This document shows, piece by piece, positions 27,479-34,920 of a DNA stretch of 63,834 bases. Position 1 is the first letter of the stretch. Every line of letters begins with the position of its first letter. Below the pieces are notes generated by a model. That model worked only from the letters and a program-made list of their open reading frames with translations. It searched no databases and was not told where the DNA came from. The position numbers and the translations under genes are program-made. Source of the stretch: Microbacterium enclense (GTDB lineage: Bacteria > Actinomycetota > Actinomycetes > Actinomycetales > Microbacteriaceae). The stretch spans positions 1 to 63,834 of the forward strand of contig NZ_RBZY01000014.1 in assembly GCF_004022425.1 (NCBI RefSeq), read 5' to 3'.

Positions 27479-27556
27479 GGCGAGCCTTTCCTGGGTGAAT
27501 GCTGAGAGCTTCGTTTTCACGATAGACCCTGCGCCCGGTGTCGTGGGGGAGCGGAC

Positions 27557-28474
27557 TCAGCCCAGGAGCAGGGCGATTGCGAACAGCACCGGAAGACACC
27601 CGACGGTGGAGATGAACACCACGTCGCGCGACAGGATCTCGCCGACGCCGTAGCGTTGCGCGAAGTTGAAGACGTTCTGCGCGGTCGGCAGGGCGGCCAG
27701 CGTCACCACGATGAAGATCTGGTCCGCGGGCAGAGCGAACGCCACGGCGACGCCCCACGCGATCGCCGGCATCACGACGAGCTTCAGCACGGACGCCAGG
27801 ACGACATCGATGCGCCGTCCCGGTTGCGTGAGCACCCGCTGGCCGTACAGCGACATCCCGTACGACATCAACAGGATCGGCACGCACGCCGCCGCGAAGA
27901 ACGCCACCGGGTCGATCACGATCGGGGGCAGGGGGATGCCGAGCACCGCCACCAGCACACCGAGCGCCGACCCGATGAGCATGGGGTTCTTGGCCGTCTG
28001 CGTGAGGATGCGGCGAGGGGAGCGGGAGCCCGAGGTCACGGCATCCAGGATCCCCAGGGCGATCGGCATGAGGACGAGGAGCTGGAACAGGATGACCGGA
28101 GCCGAATATGCCGCGTCGCCCAGCATGTAGAGCGAGATCGGGATGCCGATGTTGTTGCTGTTCACCTGTCCCGCCGACAGCGACCCGATGACCGTCTCGG
28201 CCGTACGGCGGCGCAGAACGAACTTCGACACCAACGCGTACCCGAGGATGATGATCGCCGCGGTGATCATCGACACTGGCAGCAGCGCTGAGAACAGCGT
28301 CTTGACGTCGGCGCGGGCCAGCACCACGAACAGCAGGAACGGCGACAGCACGAAGAAGGTCAGGCGGCTGAGCACCGGGCGCGCGTGCGGGCCGAGCAGA
28401 TCGATGCGGGCGATGACATAGCCGACGACGACCGCGAGGGCGATGACGGCGAAGCCCGTCAGGATGCCGCTCAC
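27557..28474 (-). CDS. AEC family transporter (auxin efflux carrier-like permease)
   Basis: A 305-residue membrane protein with about ten hydrophobic helices in two inverted halves. The motif GQVNSNNIGIPISLYMLGD near the middle of the first half and LAALPTAQNVFNFAQRYG near the end of the second match AEC permeases. The family moves organic acids such as malate; here the substrate is unknown. The GTG start at 28474 follows GGGAG. It is separated from the DUF308 gene by 78 bp and may be independent. Confidence 0.9.
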   Translation of the reverse strand: MSGILTGFAVIALAVVVGYVIARIDLLGPHARPVLSRLTFFVLSPFLLFVVLARADVKTLFSALLPVSMITAAIIILGYALVSKFVLRRRTAETVIGSLSAGQVNSNNIGIPISLYMLGDAAYSAPVILFQLLVLMPIALGILDAVTSGSRSPRRILTQTAKNPMLIGSALGVLVAVLGIPLPPIVIDPVAFFAAACVPILLMSYGMSLYGQRVLTQPGRRIDVVLASVLKLVVMPAIAWGVAVAFALPADQIFIVVTLAALPTAQNVFNFAQRYGVGEILSRDVVFISTVGCLPVLFAIALLLG

Positions 28475-28614
28475 TGCGCGGCTCCCGGGCAGACCCGCGC
28501 GCCGCGGGGGCGACGTCGCGATTCCATTGAAGCGAGCCTAGCCCGGTCACGGGACGCGGCGTGAGGTTGCGGGTGCGTGGTCCGACGCCGGCAGCGTGAA
28601 GCCCGCGCGGCGTC

Positions 28615-29175
28615 CTACGTCGGTGGCCGCTCCGGTGTGCCCAAGATGCGAGCCACTGCCACCCGCGCCGCACATGCACGTTCGGCGGTGGTGGTGGCGG
28701 CGTGCTGGACGAGGCCATCGGGGGAGAGGTGCCAGGACTGTGCGATCGCATAGACCATGATCAGGACGTCCGCTGGGCGCAACGACGTGGGGGTGAGGTC
28801 CGGGCGGACGGTGGCGACTTTCGCCGCGTAGACCCGGAGCGGCTCGGCTGTACTCTCGGGTCGCTCGAGCTGAGCCCACATGCTGATCCGCAGGGCACGG
28901 GGGTCGCGGTCGTGGTACTCGACGAGCTCGGCCGCCCATTCGGGCAGATCGTCGCCGCGCGGGGGGACCGCCTCCGCCATAGCGGCCACCATGTGTGCGA
29001 AGCACGTGTCGAAGAGAGTGCTCTTGCTCCCGAAGTGGGCATAGATCATGCGCACGTTGGAAGCGGCAGCTGTCGCGATGCGGTCGACGCGCGCGCCGGC
29101 GAAACCGACACGGGCGAATTCGTCACAGGCCGCGGTCAGCAGGCGCGCTTTTGTCGTGGTTGCGTCAGGACCCAC
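28615..29175 (-). CDS. TetR family transcriptional repressor
   Basis: A 186-residue regulator with an N-terminal TetR HTH (ARLLTAACDEFARVGFAGARVDRIATAAASNVRMIYAHFGSK, ~10-52) and a divergent all-helical ligand domain. The GTG start at 29175 is preferred: GAGGAGG lies six bases upstream, whereas the frame extended to 29232 would run through the palindrome in the shared promoter. It is divergent from the F420-type oxidoreductase gene, and the perfect palindrome at 29213-29228 between them is a natural operator for autoregulation and control of the neighbour. Confidence 0.9.
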   Translation of the reverse strand: MGPDATTTKARLLTAACDEFARVGFAGARVDRIATAAASNVRMIYAHFGSKSTLFDTCFAHMVAAMAEAVPPRGDDLPEWAAELVEYHDRDPRALRISMWAQLERPESTAEPLRVYAAKVATVRPDLTPTSLRPADVLIMVYAIAQSWHLSPDGLVQHAATTTAERACAARVAVARILGTPERPPT

Positions 29176-29212
29176 ATTCGACCTCCTCGCTCGTGCACCT
29201 GTCCTAGAGTAT

Positions 29213-29228
29213 AAGTAAATATTTACTT
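29213..29228. promoter_or_regulatory. Perfect 16-bp palindrome, probable TetR operator
   Basis: AAGTAAATATTTACTT is perfectly self-complementary and AT-rich in a GC-rich genome. It ends 12 bases before the ATG of the F420-type oxidoreductase and 38 bases before the TetR start, next to TATACT-like -10 hexamers for the minus strand. Position and symmetry suggest a TetR dimer site blocking both promoters. Confidence 0.7.
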
Positions 29229-29240
29229 CCAAAGGATGCT

Positions 29241-29666
29241 ATGGAACCGAGAATCGCGAAAGCCTTGGCGATCACGCCCGCATCGTCGGCGTGGGAGCGC
29301 ACCGTCGATATCACAACGACCGGCGCGCGATCGGGTCGGAAGCGTCGCATCGAGATCTGGTTCTATCGAGCCGACGGGGACATCTATCTGACGACGACGC
29401 CGGCGCGGCGCGACTGGTACGCGAATATCGTCGCCAACCCTCGCTTCACCTTTCATCTGAAGCACGGTGTCCGCGCGGACCTCGCCGCCGTCGGACAAGC
29501 CGTCACGGATGAATGGACGCGACGGCGCGTGTTTCGCAGCGTCATCGACGACCTCAATCAGCCGAGCAATCCTGCCGGACTGCCTCAACCGGTCGCGACG
29601 CTGGACGCATGGATGGCCGGAAGTCCGCTCGTTCACGTCACGTTCCCAGAGGAGACGGTCGCGTAA
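29241..29666 (+). CDS. Deazaflavin (F420)-dependent nitroreductase family protein
   Basis: A 141-residue split-barrel protein of the DUF385/Ddn family. The conserved TTGARSGRKRRIEI (26-39) and RRDWYANIVANP (56-67) are the motifs that contact cofactor F420 and its phosphates in this group. Members reduce quinones or nitroaromatics. It stands directly behind the palindrome shared with the TetR gene, so induction by a toxic substrate is plausible. Whether this organism makes F420 cannot be seen here. Confidence 0.87.
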   Translation: MEPRIAKALAITPASSAWERTVDITTTGARSGRKRRIEIWFYRADGDIYLTTTPARRDWYANIVANPRFTFHLKHGVRADLAAVGQAVTDEWTRRRVFRSVIDDLNQPSNPAGLPQPVATLDAWMAGSPLVHVTFPEETVA

Positions 29667-29710
29667 CGGTTCCGGCGCATGCGCCTGCCGGGTCTCCGAT
29701 TGCATAACCG

Positions 29711-29724
29711 ATAATGCACATTAT
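29711..29724. promoter_or_regulatory. AT-rich inverted repeat upstream of small membrane protein gene
   Basis: ATAATG and CATTAT are perfect inverted arms separated by CA. The element lies 65 bases before the next gene, inside an unusually AT-rich patch (about 29700-29730). It may be a promoter core or a second operator. Confidence 0.4.
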
Positions 29725-29788
29725 GTCAGTTTCACGGGAGCGGGGCCTTCCCGCGACGCGGGTGCTCGGCCACCGCTACGGTGAGCAG

Positions 29789-30100
29789 ATGAGTTCCCCC
29801 CGACTCCCCCGTGACCGCCGCCGTAAGGCCTCGATCGTGCTGTCCTCCGTTGCGCTGACGATGCTGACACTCATCCTGCTGTGGACCTTCGGGTTGAACG
29901 CGACGGTGTCGGGGGCGTCGAGCATGGCGGTGATCCTGCCGGCCGTCGTCTTCTGGGGCTCGTCGGTGGTCTTCGGAATCGTCGGCTTCATCGCGCTCTG
30001 TCTCGGAGCGACCACCTCGCGGCCAACGCTCCCCTGCCTGCTGGCTGTCGGGGTGCTTGTCGAGATCGTCGTGGGGCTCCTGCTCATCTCAGGCCTCTGA
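29789..30100 (+). CDS. Hypothetical small membrane protein
   Basis: A 103-residue protein that I do not recognise. A basic N-terminus (SSPRLPRDRRRKA) precedes three hydrophobic segments at roughly 15-37, 47-70 and 78-102; the last runs to the C-terminus (VEIVVGLLLISGL). The basic start suggests a cytoplasmic N-terminus. An upstream in-frame ATG at 29714 would add 25 residues, but it overlaps the AT-rich promoter-like patch. It stands alone, convergent with the poly-aspartate protein gene. Confidence 0.65.
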   Translation: MSSPRLPRDRRRKASIVLSSVALTMLTLILLWTFGLNATVSGASSMAVILPAVVFWGSSVVFGIVGFIALCLGATTSRPTLPCLLAVGVLVEIVVGLLLISGL

Positions 30101-30136
30101 GGCGTCACGGGCCCGAGCCGTGTCGTGAAGCTCGCC

Positions 30137-30508
30137 TCAGTCGTCATCCCCGTCGTCGTCATCGTCATCGTCGTCATCGTCGTCGTCATCGTAGGGAGCG
30201 ACGGGCTGCGGCGCCGGCGGGGCGACCGGCTGCGGGGCGGCAGGTGCTGCCGTCGGCGCCGGCGCAGGATCGACGGGGGCGGTCTGCTCCACGGGGGATC
30301 CGGCTCCCTCGCCAATGTCCGGGCCGGTCGGCGTCGGGGTGGGCGACGGCGTGCCCAGCGACGGGTCACTCGTCAGCACGCCTCCCGACAACTCCCGATC
30401 GGTGACGGTGCGCGGCTCGAAGGCCGAGGCAACGGCGGCCGTCGCACCGACGGCTCCCACCGCGGCGACGACGATCAGCGCGCTGGCGACCCACGTGCGA
30501 CGTGTCAT
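30137..30508 (-). CDS. Secreted or membrane-anchored protein with poly-aspartate C-terminus
   Basis: A 123-residue protein of unknown function. An N-terminal signal or anchor segment (~9-27, VASALIVVAAVGAVGATAAVASA) is followed by a Pro/Thr/Ala-rich low-complexity stretch (~55-105). The last 17 residues are thirteen aspartates, a glycine and three aspartates. The tail would be extracellular and could bind Ca2+ or other cations. The start at 30508 follows GGAGAG. It is divergent from the histidine kinase gene (126 bp between starts), which suggests functional or regulatory linkage. Confidence 0.75.
   Translation of the reverse strand: MTRRTWVASALIVVAAVGAVGATAAVASAFEPRTVTDRELSGGVLTSDPSLGTPSPTPTPTGPDIGEGAGSPVEQTAPVDPAPAPTAAPAAPQPVAPPAPQPVAPYDDDDDDDDDDDDDGDDD
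30140..30190. repeat. GTC/ATC trinucleotide repeat encoding the Asp tract
   Basis: Seventeen consecutive triplets, sixteen of them GTC or ATC and one CCC, read as aspartate codons and one glycine codon on the minus strand. The interleaving of GAC and GAT codons argues for selection on the protein as well as slippage. Length variation between strains is likely. Confidence 0.85.
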
Positions 30509-30634
30509 GACGATCTCTCCTTCATCCGGCGATGACTCCATCGTGCCGACGAGCGATAAGCGCGTCGGAAGGCGTGCATGAGAGGGCTCTTAGACAGCCC
30601 GGACTCGCCGTCGCCTCCCGGCATACTGAGAACC

Positions 30635-32167
30635 ATGCCGCCCTCCCCCGTGTCCGACGCGCGGGGTGGATGGACGGTGCGCACCCGCATCGTGATCGTC
30701 ATCACGGTCGTCGCCGCGGTCGCCATGCTCTCGGTCGGCGCCGCCGTCTACATCGTCGAGCGTTCACGCATCCTCGCCGCGGTCGACGTCCGTCTGGAAG
30801 CCGCACTGGAATCGGCGCGTGCGCTCGTCGCCGCGGGCAGCGGCGACCTGCCCTGGGCTTCCTCCACGGCCGCCCTGGAGGCCACCGTCATCCGGGTAAG
30901 CCCGGACGACAACACCGGTGCCCTCGGGGTGATCGACGGTGCCGCCGCGTTCATCCCCGGCGTGCCCCTCGACGTCGACCTCCAGTCCGCCCCCGGGTTC
31001 GTGCCGCACGTGAGCGCAGCCGTCGCGGACTCCCCCGTCATCGGCACGTATGCCGAGGAGGGCGTCGCGTGGCGGTATCTCGCCGCCCCCATCACCGTCC
31101 AGGGCTCCCCCGACCCCACGCGGGTGCTCTTCGTCACCGCGTACGACCTCGAGGGCGAGCTCGCCGAGATCGACGACCCCGCGCGCGTGTACCTGATCGC
31201 GGCCGCCGTCGCCCTCGCGCTGATCGCGGCGAGCGCCGGCATCGTCGCCGCGCGGCTGCTGCGTCCGTTGCGTCAGATGCGGGAGACGGCCGCGCGTGTG
31301 TCCGCGCGTTCCCTGGCGGAGCGCCTCCCCGTCCACGGCACCGACGACGTCTCGGCGCTCGCGGCGACGATGAACGACATGCTCGACCGGCTCAACGACG
31401 CCCTCGGCTCCCAGCGCCGCCTGCTGAGCGACGTCGGGCACGAGCTGAAGACCCCGGTCACGATCGTGAGTGGGCACCTCGACGTGATGGATGCCGACGA
31501 CCCGGACGACGTGCGTGCCACGCGTGCGCTCGCGCTCGACGAACTCGGTCGGATGGGCCAGCTCGTGCAGGACCTCGCGCAGGAAGCGGCGTTGCGTGGT
31601 CCGAGTCCGCTCCGTCCGGAGGAGACGGATGCCGGCGAACTCGTCCGGCAGGTGGCCGTGAAGGCGCGCGGCATCGACGGAGCCCTCGTTCGCCTCGGCC
31701 CGGTCGCCGACGTCCGCGCGGTGATCGATCCCGCCCGCATCACCCAAGCTCTGCTGCAGCTGACGCAGAACGGCGTCACCCACGGCGGGGGCGATCTGAT
31801 CATCGGCAGCCGACGACGCTCCGGCATGCTCGAGTTTGTCGTCCGCGACCACGGACGCGGCGTCGCCCCCGACCAGCGCGAACGCGTCTTCGCCCGGTTC
31901 CACCGCGGTGACGGCACCGACGCGCGCGGCACCGGAGGCAGCGGCCTGGGGCTGAGCATCGTGTCGGCGATCGCGCAGGGGCACGGCGGTTCCGCGCGGG
32001 TGCAGGACCCGACCGCGGGTCCCGGGGCGGAATTCGTCCTCGCCGTCCCCCTGTCCGACGACGCGCTCGCGCCGGACGTCGTACGCGCCCGCGGGGCGAC
32101 GATCATCGTCCCGCCCCGACCCGCTCCCCCGGCCACCGCCCCCGCGGCCCGCACTGACAAGGACTGA
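30635..32167 (+). CDS. Two-component sensor histidine kinase
   Basis: A 510-residue membrane kinase. TM1 is ~18-40 and TM2 ~184-206, enclosing a ~140-residue extracellular sensor domain. HAMP follows (LLRPLRQMRETAARVSARSLAERLPV). The HisKA box is SDVGHELKTPVT with phospho-acceptor His269. The ATPase domain has DHGRGVAPDQRERVF and GGSGLGLSIVSAIAQGHGG, while the N-box is altered to QLTQNGVTH. The tail is Pro/Ala-rich. The response regulator starts one base after its stop. The divergent poly-Asp protein is a candidate partner or ligand-binding accessory. Confidence 0.93.
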   Translation: MPPSPVSDARGGWTVRTRIVIVITVVAAVAMLSVGAAVYIVERSRILAAVDVRLEAALESARALVAAGSGDLPWASSTAALEATVIRVSPDDNTGALGVIDGAAAFIPGVPLDVDLQSAPGFVPHVSAAVADSPVIGTYAEEGVAWRYLAAPITVQGSPDPTRVLFVTAYDLEGELAEIDDPARVYLIAAAVALALIAASAGIVAARLLRPLRQMRETAARVSARSLAERLPVHGTDDVSALAATMNDMLDRLNDALGSQRRLLSDVGHELKTPVTIVSGHLDVMDADDPDDVRATRALALDELGRMGQLVQDLAQEAALRGPSPLRPEETDAGELVRQVAVKARGIDGALVRLGPVADVRAVIDPARITQALLQLTQNGVTHGGGDLIIGSRRRSGMLEFVVRDHGRGVAPDQRERVFARFHRGDGTDARGTGGSGLGLSIVSAIAQGHGGSARVQDPTAGPGAEFVLAVPLSDDALAPDVVRARGATIIVPPRPAPPATAPAARTDKD

Positions 32168-32168
32168 T

Positions 32169-32825
32169 GTGGCATCCATTCTGATCGCTGACGACGAGAC
32201 GCGGATCTCCGCCTTCATCGACAAGGGACTCCGCGCTGCCGGCTTCGCGACGCGGGTGACCGGGAGCGGGAGCGAGGCGCTCGACCTCGCGCTCTCGGGC
32301 GAGTTCGATTTGGTCGTGCTCGACGTCAACCTGCCCGGGATGACCGGCTTCCAGGTGCTCGAGCACCTGCGTGGCTCCGGCTCCGACGTGCCCGTCATCA
32401 TGTTGACGGCGCGCATCGAGCTCGAAGACACCGTGGCGGGCTTGGAGGGCGGGGCCGACGATTATCTCGGCAAGCCCTTCCGCTTCGACGAACTCGTCGC
32501 CCGCATTCGTCTGCGGATCCGGCGCGAGCCGACGGCGGCTGCGCCCCAACTCCGGCACGGCGATATCGAGCTCGACGTGCGGCAACGCACCGCCTCGGTC
32601 GCCGGTCGCGACGTCGTGCTGTCGGCGCGGGAGTTCGCTCTCGCCGAAGAACTGATCCGTCATGCCGGACAGGTGCTCAGCCGCGAACAGCTGCTGAGCC
32701 GCGTCTGGGGCTTCGACTTCGATCCGGGATCCAACGTCGCCGACGTCTACATCGGTTACCTGCGCCAGAAGCTCGGCTCCGACCGGATCGAGACCGTCCG
32801 CGGGGTGGGCTACCGGCTCGTCTGA
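32169..32825 (+). CDS. OmpR-family response regulator
   Basis: A 218-residue regulator with an N-terminal receiver domain (acidic pocket ADDE, phospho-acceptor Asp52 in VVLDVNLPG, Thr/Ala pair LTAR, Lys in GKPFRFDEL) and a C-terminal winged HTH (VLSAREFALAEELIRHAG...DVYIGYLRQKLG...VRGVGYRLV). It pairs with the kinase directly upstream. The GTG start lies one base after the kinase stop. Its 3' end overlaps the converging phosphotransferase gene by 16 bases. Confidence 0.95.
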   Translation: MASILIADDETRISAFIDKGLRAAGFATRVTGSGSEALDLALSGEFDLVVLDVNLPGMTGFQVLEHLRGSGSDVPVIMLTARIELEDTVAGLEGGADDYLGKPFRFDELVARIRLRIRREPTAAAPQLRHGDIELDVRQRTASVAGRDVVLSAREFALAEELIRHAGQVLSREQLLSRVWGFDFDPGSNVADVYIGYLRQKLGSDRIETVRGVGYRLV

Positions 32826-33835
32826 GCGGCCTCCCGCGCCAACCAGCGTGTCGCCAGCGAGCGCCACGCCGGTCGGAAGAGGTACAGGGCGCCGAGGCGC
32901 AGGCGAGTGGATGCCTCGTACGCGGCCATCCGCGCCGGGTCGACGCCCGCGCGGGCCGCGACCTCATCGACGGTGTGGCGCGCGTGTGAGGCGCGGGGTG
33001 TCGACAGCCTCCCCTGCGCGTGGCGCCAGGACACGTGTGCGCGCAGATTGGCCAGGTCGAGAGCTGGTTCCGCCCGCGAGGCGGTGTCGAGGTCGATGAG
33101 GCCGCCCTCTCGGCCGTCCCACAGCACCTGCTTGTCGTGCAGATCGCGGTGGGCGGTCACCGAGGCCTGTCCCGGCGCATCATCCAGCCGGGTCGCGGCA
33201 TGATCGAACGCCGTCGCGATCCGCGCGTCGACTCCTGCGCGCAGCGCGAGATCACGCCACCGCACCAGGACCGCGATCTCCTCCGCATGAGTGTGGCGCG
33301 CGGCATCGGCCGCCGGTGCGGCGGCGAGCACCTCGGTCCACCCCCGCGCCCAGGCGGACCATGCGCGCGCGACGGTGGCATCGCCCACGGCTGCGTCGGC
33401 GCCGAGGTCGTGCAGCGTTCGTCCCGGCACGCGGGAGAGGTGGACGCAGCCTTCGGGATCGCGCACCGTGACATCCGGCGTGCGGAAGGCGGCGCGGAAC
33501 ACCTCGGCGCGGGCGTGCGAGTCGACGACGGATGCCACGGTGTCGCCGCGCACGACCTTGAGGTAGCCCGAACCGTCGTGCGCGTGCACGACCACCCGCC
33601 GCCCGCGTCGCCATGACACGACAGTGCCCTCCGACACCGCTCGGGCCAAGCCGGGGAGATGGCGGTCATGGTCGGCGGGGGCGATTTCCGCGTGACCGTC
33701 GCGCCAGCGACCGGCCCGAATCCGTCCGTCGCGACGGCTGACGACCTCGAGGTCGCACCCGGTCGAGGACGGCCAGGCGCGGTGGACCGTCCAGGCGCCC
33801 GTGGCGTCGTCGATGTGGGCGGGGGGAAGGATCAC
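32810..33835 (-). CDS. Aminoglycoside phosphotransferase-fold kinase (last gene of glycoconjugate operon)
   Basis: A 341-residue protein-kinase-like phosphotransferase. The N-lobe has LKVVRGDTVASVVDSHARAEVFR. The catalytic loop is TAHRDLHDKQVLW and the metal-binding Asp lies in GLIDLDTASRAEPALDLANL; both are intact. Family members phosphorylate sugars, choline-like alcohols or aminoglycosides; trehalose- and maltose-kinase-like roles also occur in actinobacteria. The GTG start overlaps the stop of the upstream kinase gene (GTGA), so the two kinases are coupled. The substrate is probably the product of the neighbouring glycosyltransferases. Confidence 0.82.
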   Translation of the reverse strand: MILPPAHIDDATGAWTVHRAWPSSTGCDLEVVSRRDGRIRAGRWRDGHAEIAPADHDRHLPGLARAVSEGTVVSWRRGRRVVVHAHDGSGYLKVVRGDTVASVVDSHARAEVFRAAFRTPDVTVRDPEGCVHLSRVPGRTLHDLGADAAVGDATVARAWSAWARGWTEVLAAAPAADAARHTHAEEIAVLVRWRDLALRAGVDARIATAFDHAATRLDDAPGQASVTAHRDLHDKQVLWDGREGGLIDLDTASRAEPALDLANLRAHVSWRHAQGRLSTPRASHARHTVDEVAARAGVDPARMAAYEASTRLRLGALYLFRPAWRSLATRWLAREAAQTSR

Positions 33836-34920
33836 GAGAGCGCCTCCTCCGCCTGGCGCAGTCGGGACTCGACCAGAGTCGGCCAGTCCTGCTCGCCGTG
33901 CCGGAACGGCTCGATGACCCGCTCGAGAGCGCACAGCGGCATCCACGACCGCCACTCCCCCTCGCTCACGGTGCCGCCGTTCGTGCGGTAGGCGCCGAAG
34001 AGTGCCTCGGTCAGCGGTGAACCTCCGGTGCGCAAGAGCTCCTCGACCGCAAAGCTGGCGAGATCCCGGGCCGGGTCGCCGGTGCCCATGCGATCGAGAT
34101 CGATGAGGCGGACCTCGTCGCGCCCGTCGACGAGCACTTGGTCGGCGCTGAAGTCGCCGTGCACGAGGGCAGGACGGCCCGCGATCGGCCGGCGGAGGGA
34201 GAGCGCGTGAGCGCGGTCGGCGAGTGCGGGCAGCACGGTGCGCACCGCCCGCACGGCAGCGGCAGCGCGCCCGTCCGCAGTGTCCTCGACCGGGGCGCCC
34301 GAGGAGTGGGCGTGGACCCGGGCGAGGGCCGCGCCGGCGGCTGCGGCGTGGGGCGCGGAGGGGTGAGACTCGAGGTCGCCGCTCCCCCACGCGGCCGCCG
34401 CCCACGTGTGGTCGCCGCAGAGCCGCCGGGCCTCGACGGTCGGTATGCCGGCGCTCCGCAGACGGTGGGCGTGCCGCAGCGCCGCGTCGGCACGGCCCGG
34501 GGCCGTCTTGACGTACTCGCCTCGGGTGCGGAGCACGAGGCGACGCCCCGGGTTGTGGCGCACGACCGATGCGTCGCGCAGCGCGGGTTCGGCGCGCTCG
34601 GCCCGCGTGAGCGCCGCGACCAGGACGCGATCGCTGCGCGCGGGCCCCACGGCGGAGTGGGCGATGCCGGGGAGGGCCGAGACCGCGCGGCTCCGGCGTC
34701 GAGCGGACTCCGCTTTGTCGCCGTCCTGCCAGACCCCCGCCCAGAACGACCCGTGCGTCGTGTCGAACGAGGCGAGCAGGCTGGTTCCCGGCTTGTAACG
34801 CACGTGGCGAATCCGGGCGGGAGCGCCGACGAGGGCGCCGAGGGCTGTCGGATCCAGCAAGAGAGCGAGCCCTCTGAGCTCCCGGTCGCGGCCGGCCAGC
34901 TCGTGCACGGCAGCATTCAC
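33832..34920 (-). CDS. Aminoglycoside phosphotransferase-fold kinase (first of a pair)
   Basis: A 362-residue kinase-fold protein. The catalytic loop is LVHGDFSADQVLVDG and the metal site RLIDLDRMGTGDPARDLASF, both canonical for the APH family. The N-terminal third (VRYKPGTSLLASFDTTHG...) is diverged. The GTG start at 34920 is set by overlap with the ABC exporter stop; the longer frame to 35055 has no support. It is not closely similar to the downstream kinase, so the two may phosphorylate different positions or act as a pair. Resistance by drug phosphorylation is an alternative but less likely in this context. Confidence 0.82.
   Translation of the reverse strand: MNAAVHELAGRDRELRGLALLLDPTALGALVGAPARIRHVRYKPGTSLLASFDTTHGSFWAGVWQDGDKAESARRRSRAVSALPGIAHSAVGPARSDRVLVAALTRAERAEPALRDASVVRHNPGRRLVLRTRGEYVKTAPGRADAALRHAHRLRSAGIPTVEARRLCGDHTWAAAAWGSGDLESHPSAPHAAAAGAALARVHAHSSGAPVEDTADGRAAAAVRAVRTVLPALADRAHALSLRRPIAGRPALVHGDFSADQVLVDGRDEVRLIDLDRMGTGDPARDLASFAVEELLRTGGSPLTEALFGAYRTNGGTVSEGEWRSWMPLCALERVIEPFRHGEQDWPTLVESRLRQAEEALS

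Noticed and set aside
26790..28751. 653-residue minus-strand open frame across the DUF308 and AEC genes
   Set aside because: The true frames of both membrane proteins have hydrophobic helices, family motifs and ribosome sites; this frame is Arg/Pro/His-rich.
30140..30190. Repeated array that could be mistaken for a CRISPR
   Set aside because: The unit is three bases with no spacers and it encodes an aspartate tract.
30137..30508. RTX-type calcium-binding repeat in the poly-Asp protein
   Set aside because: No GGxGxDxxx nonapeptides are present; only a simple aspartate run.
32810..34920. Aminoglycoside resistance genes
   Set aside because: The kinases have the APH fold, but their coupling to glycosyltransferases and an exporter argues for a biosynthetic role; resistance cannot be excluded but is not supported.
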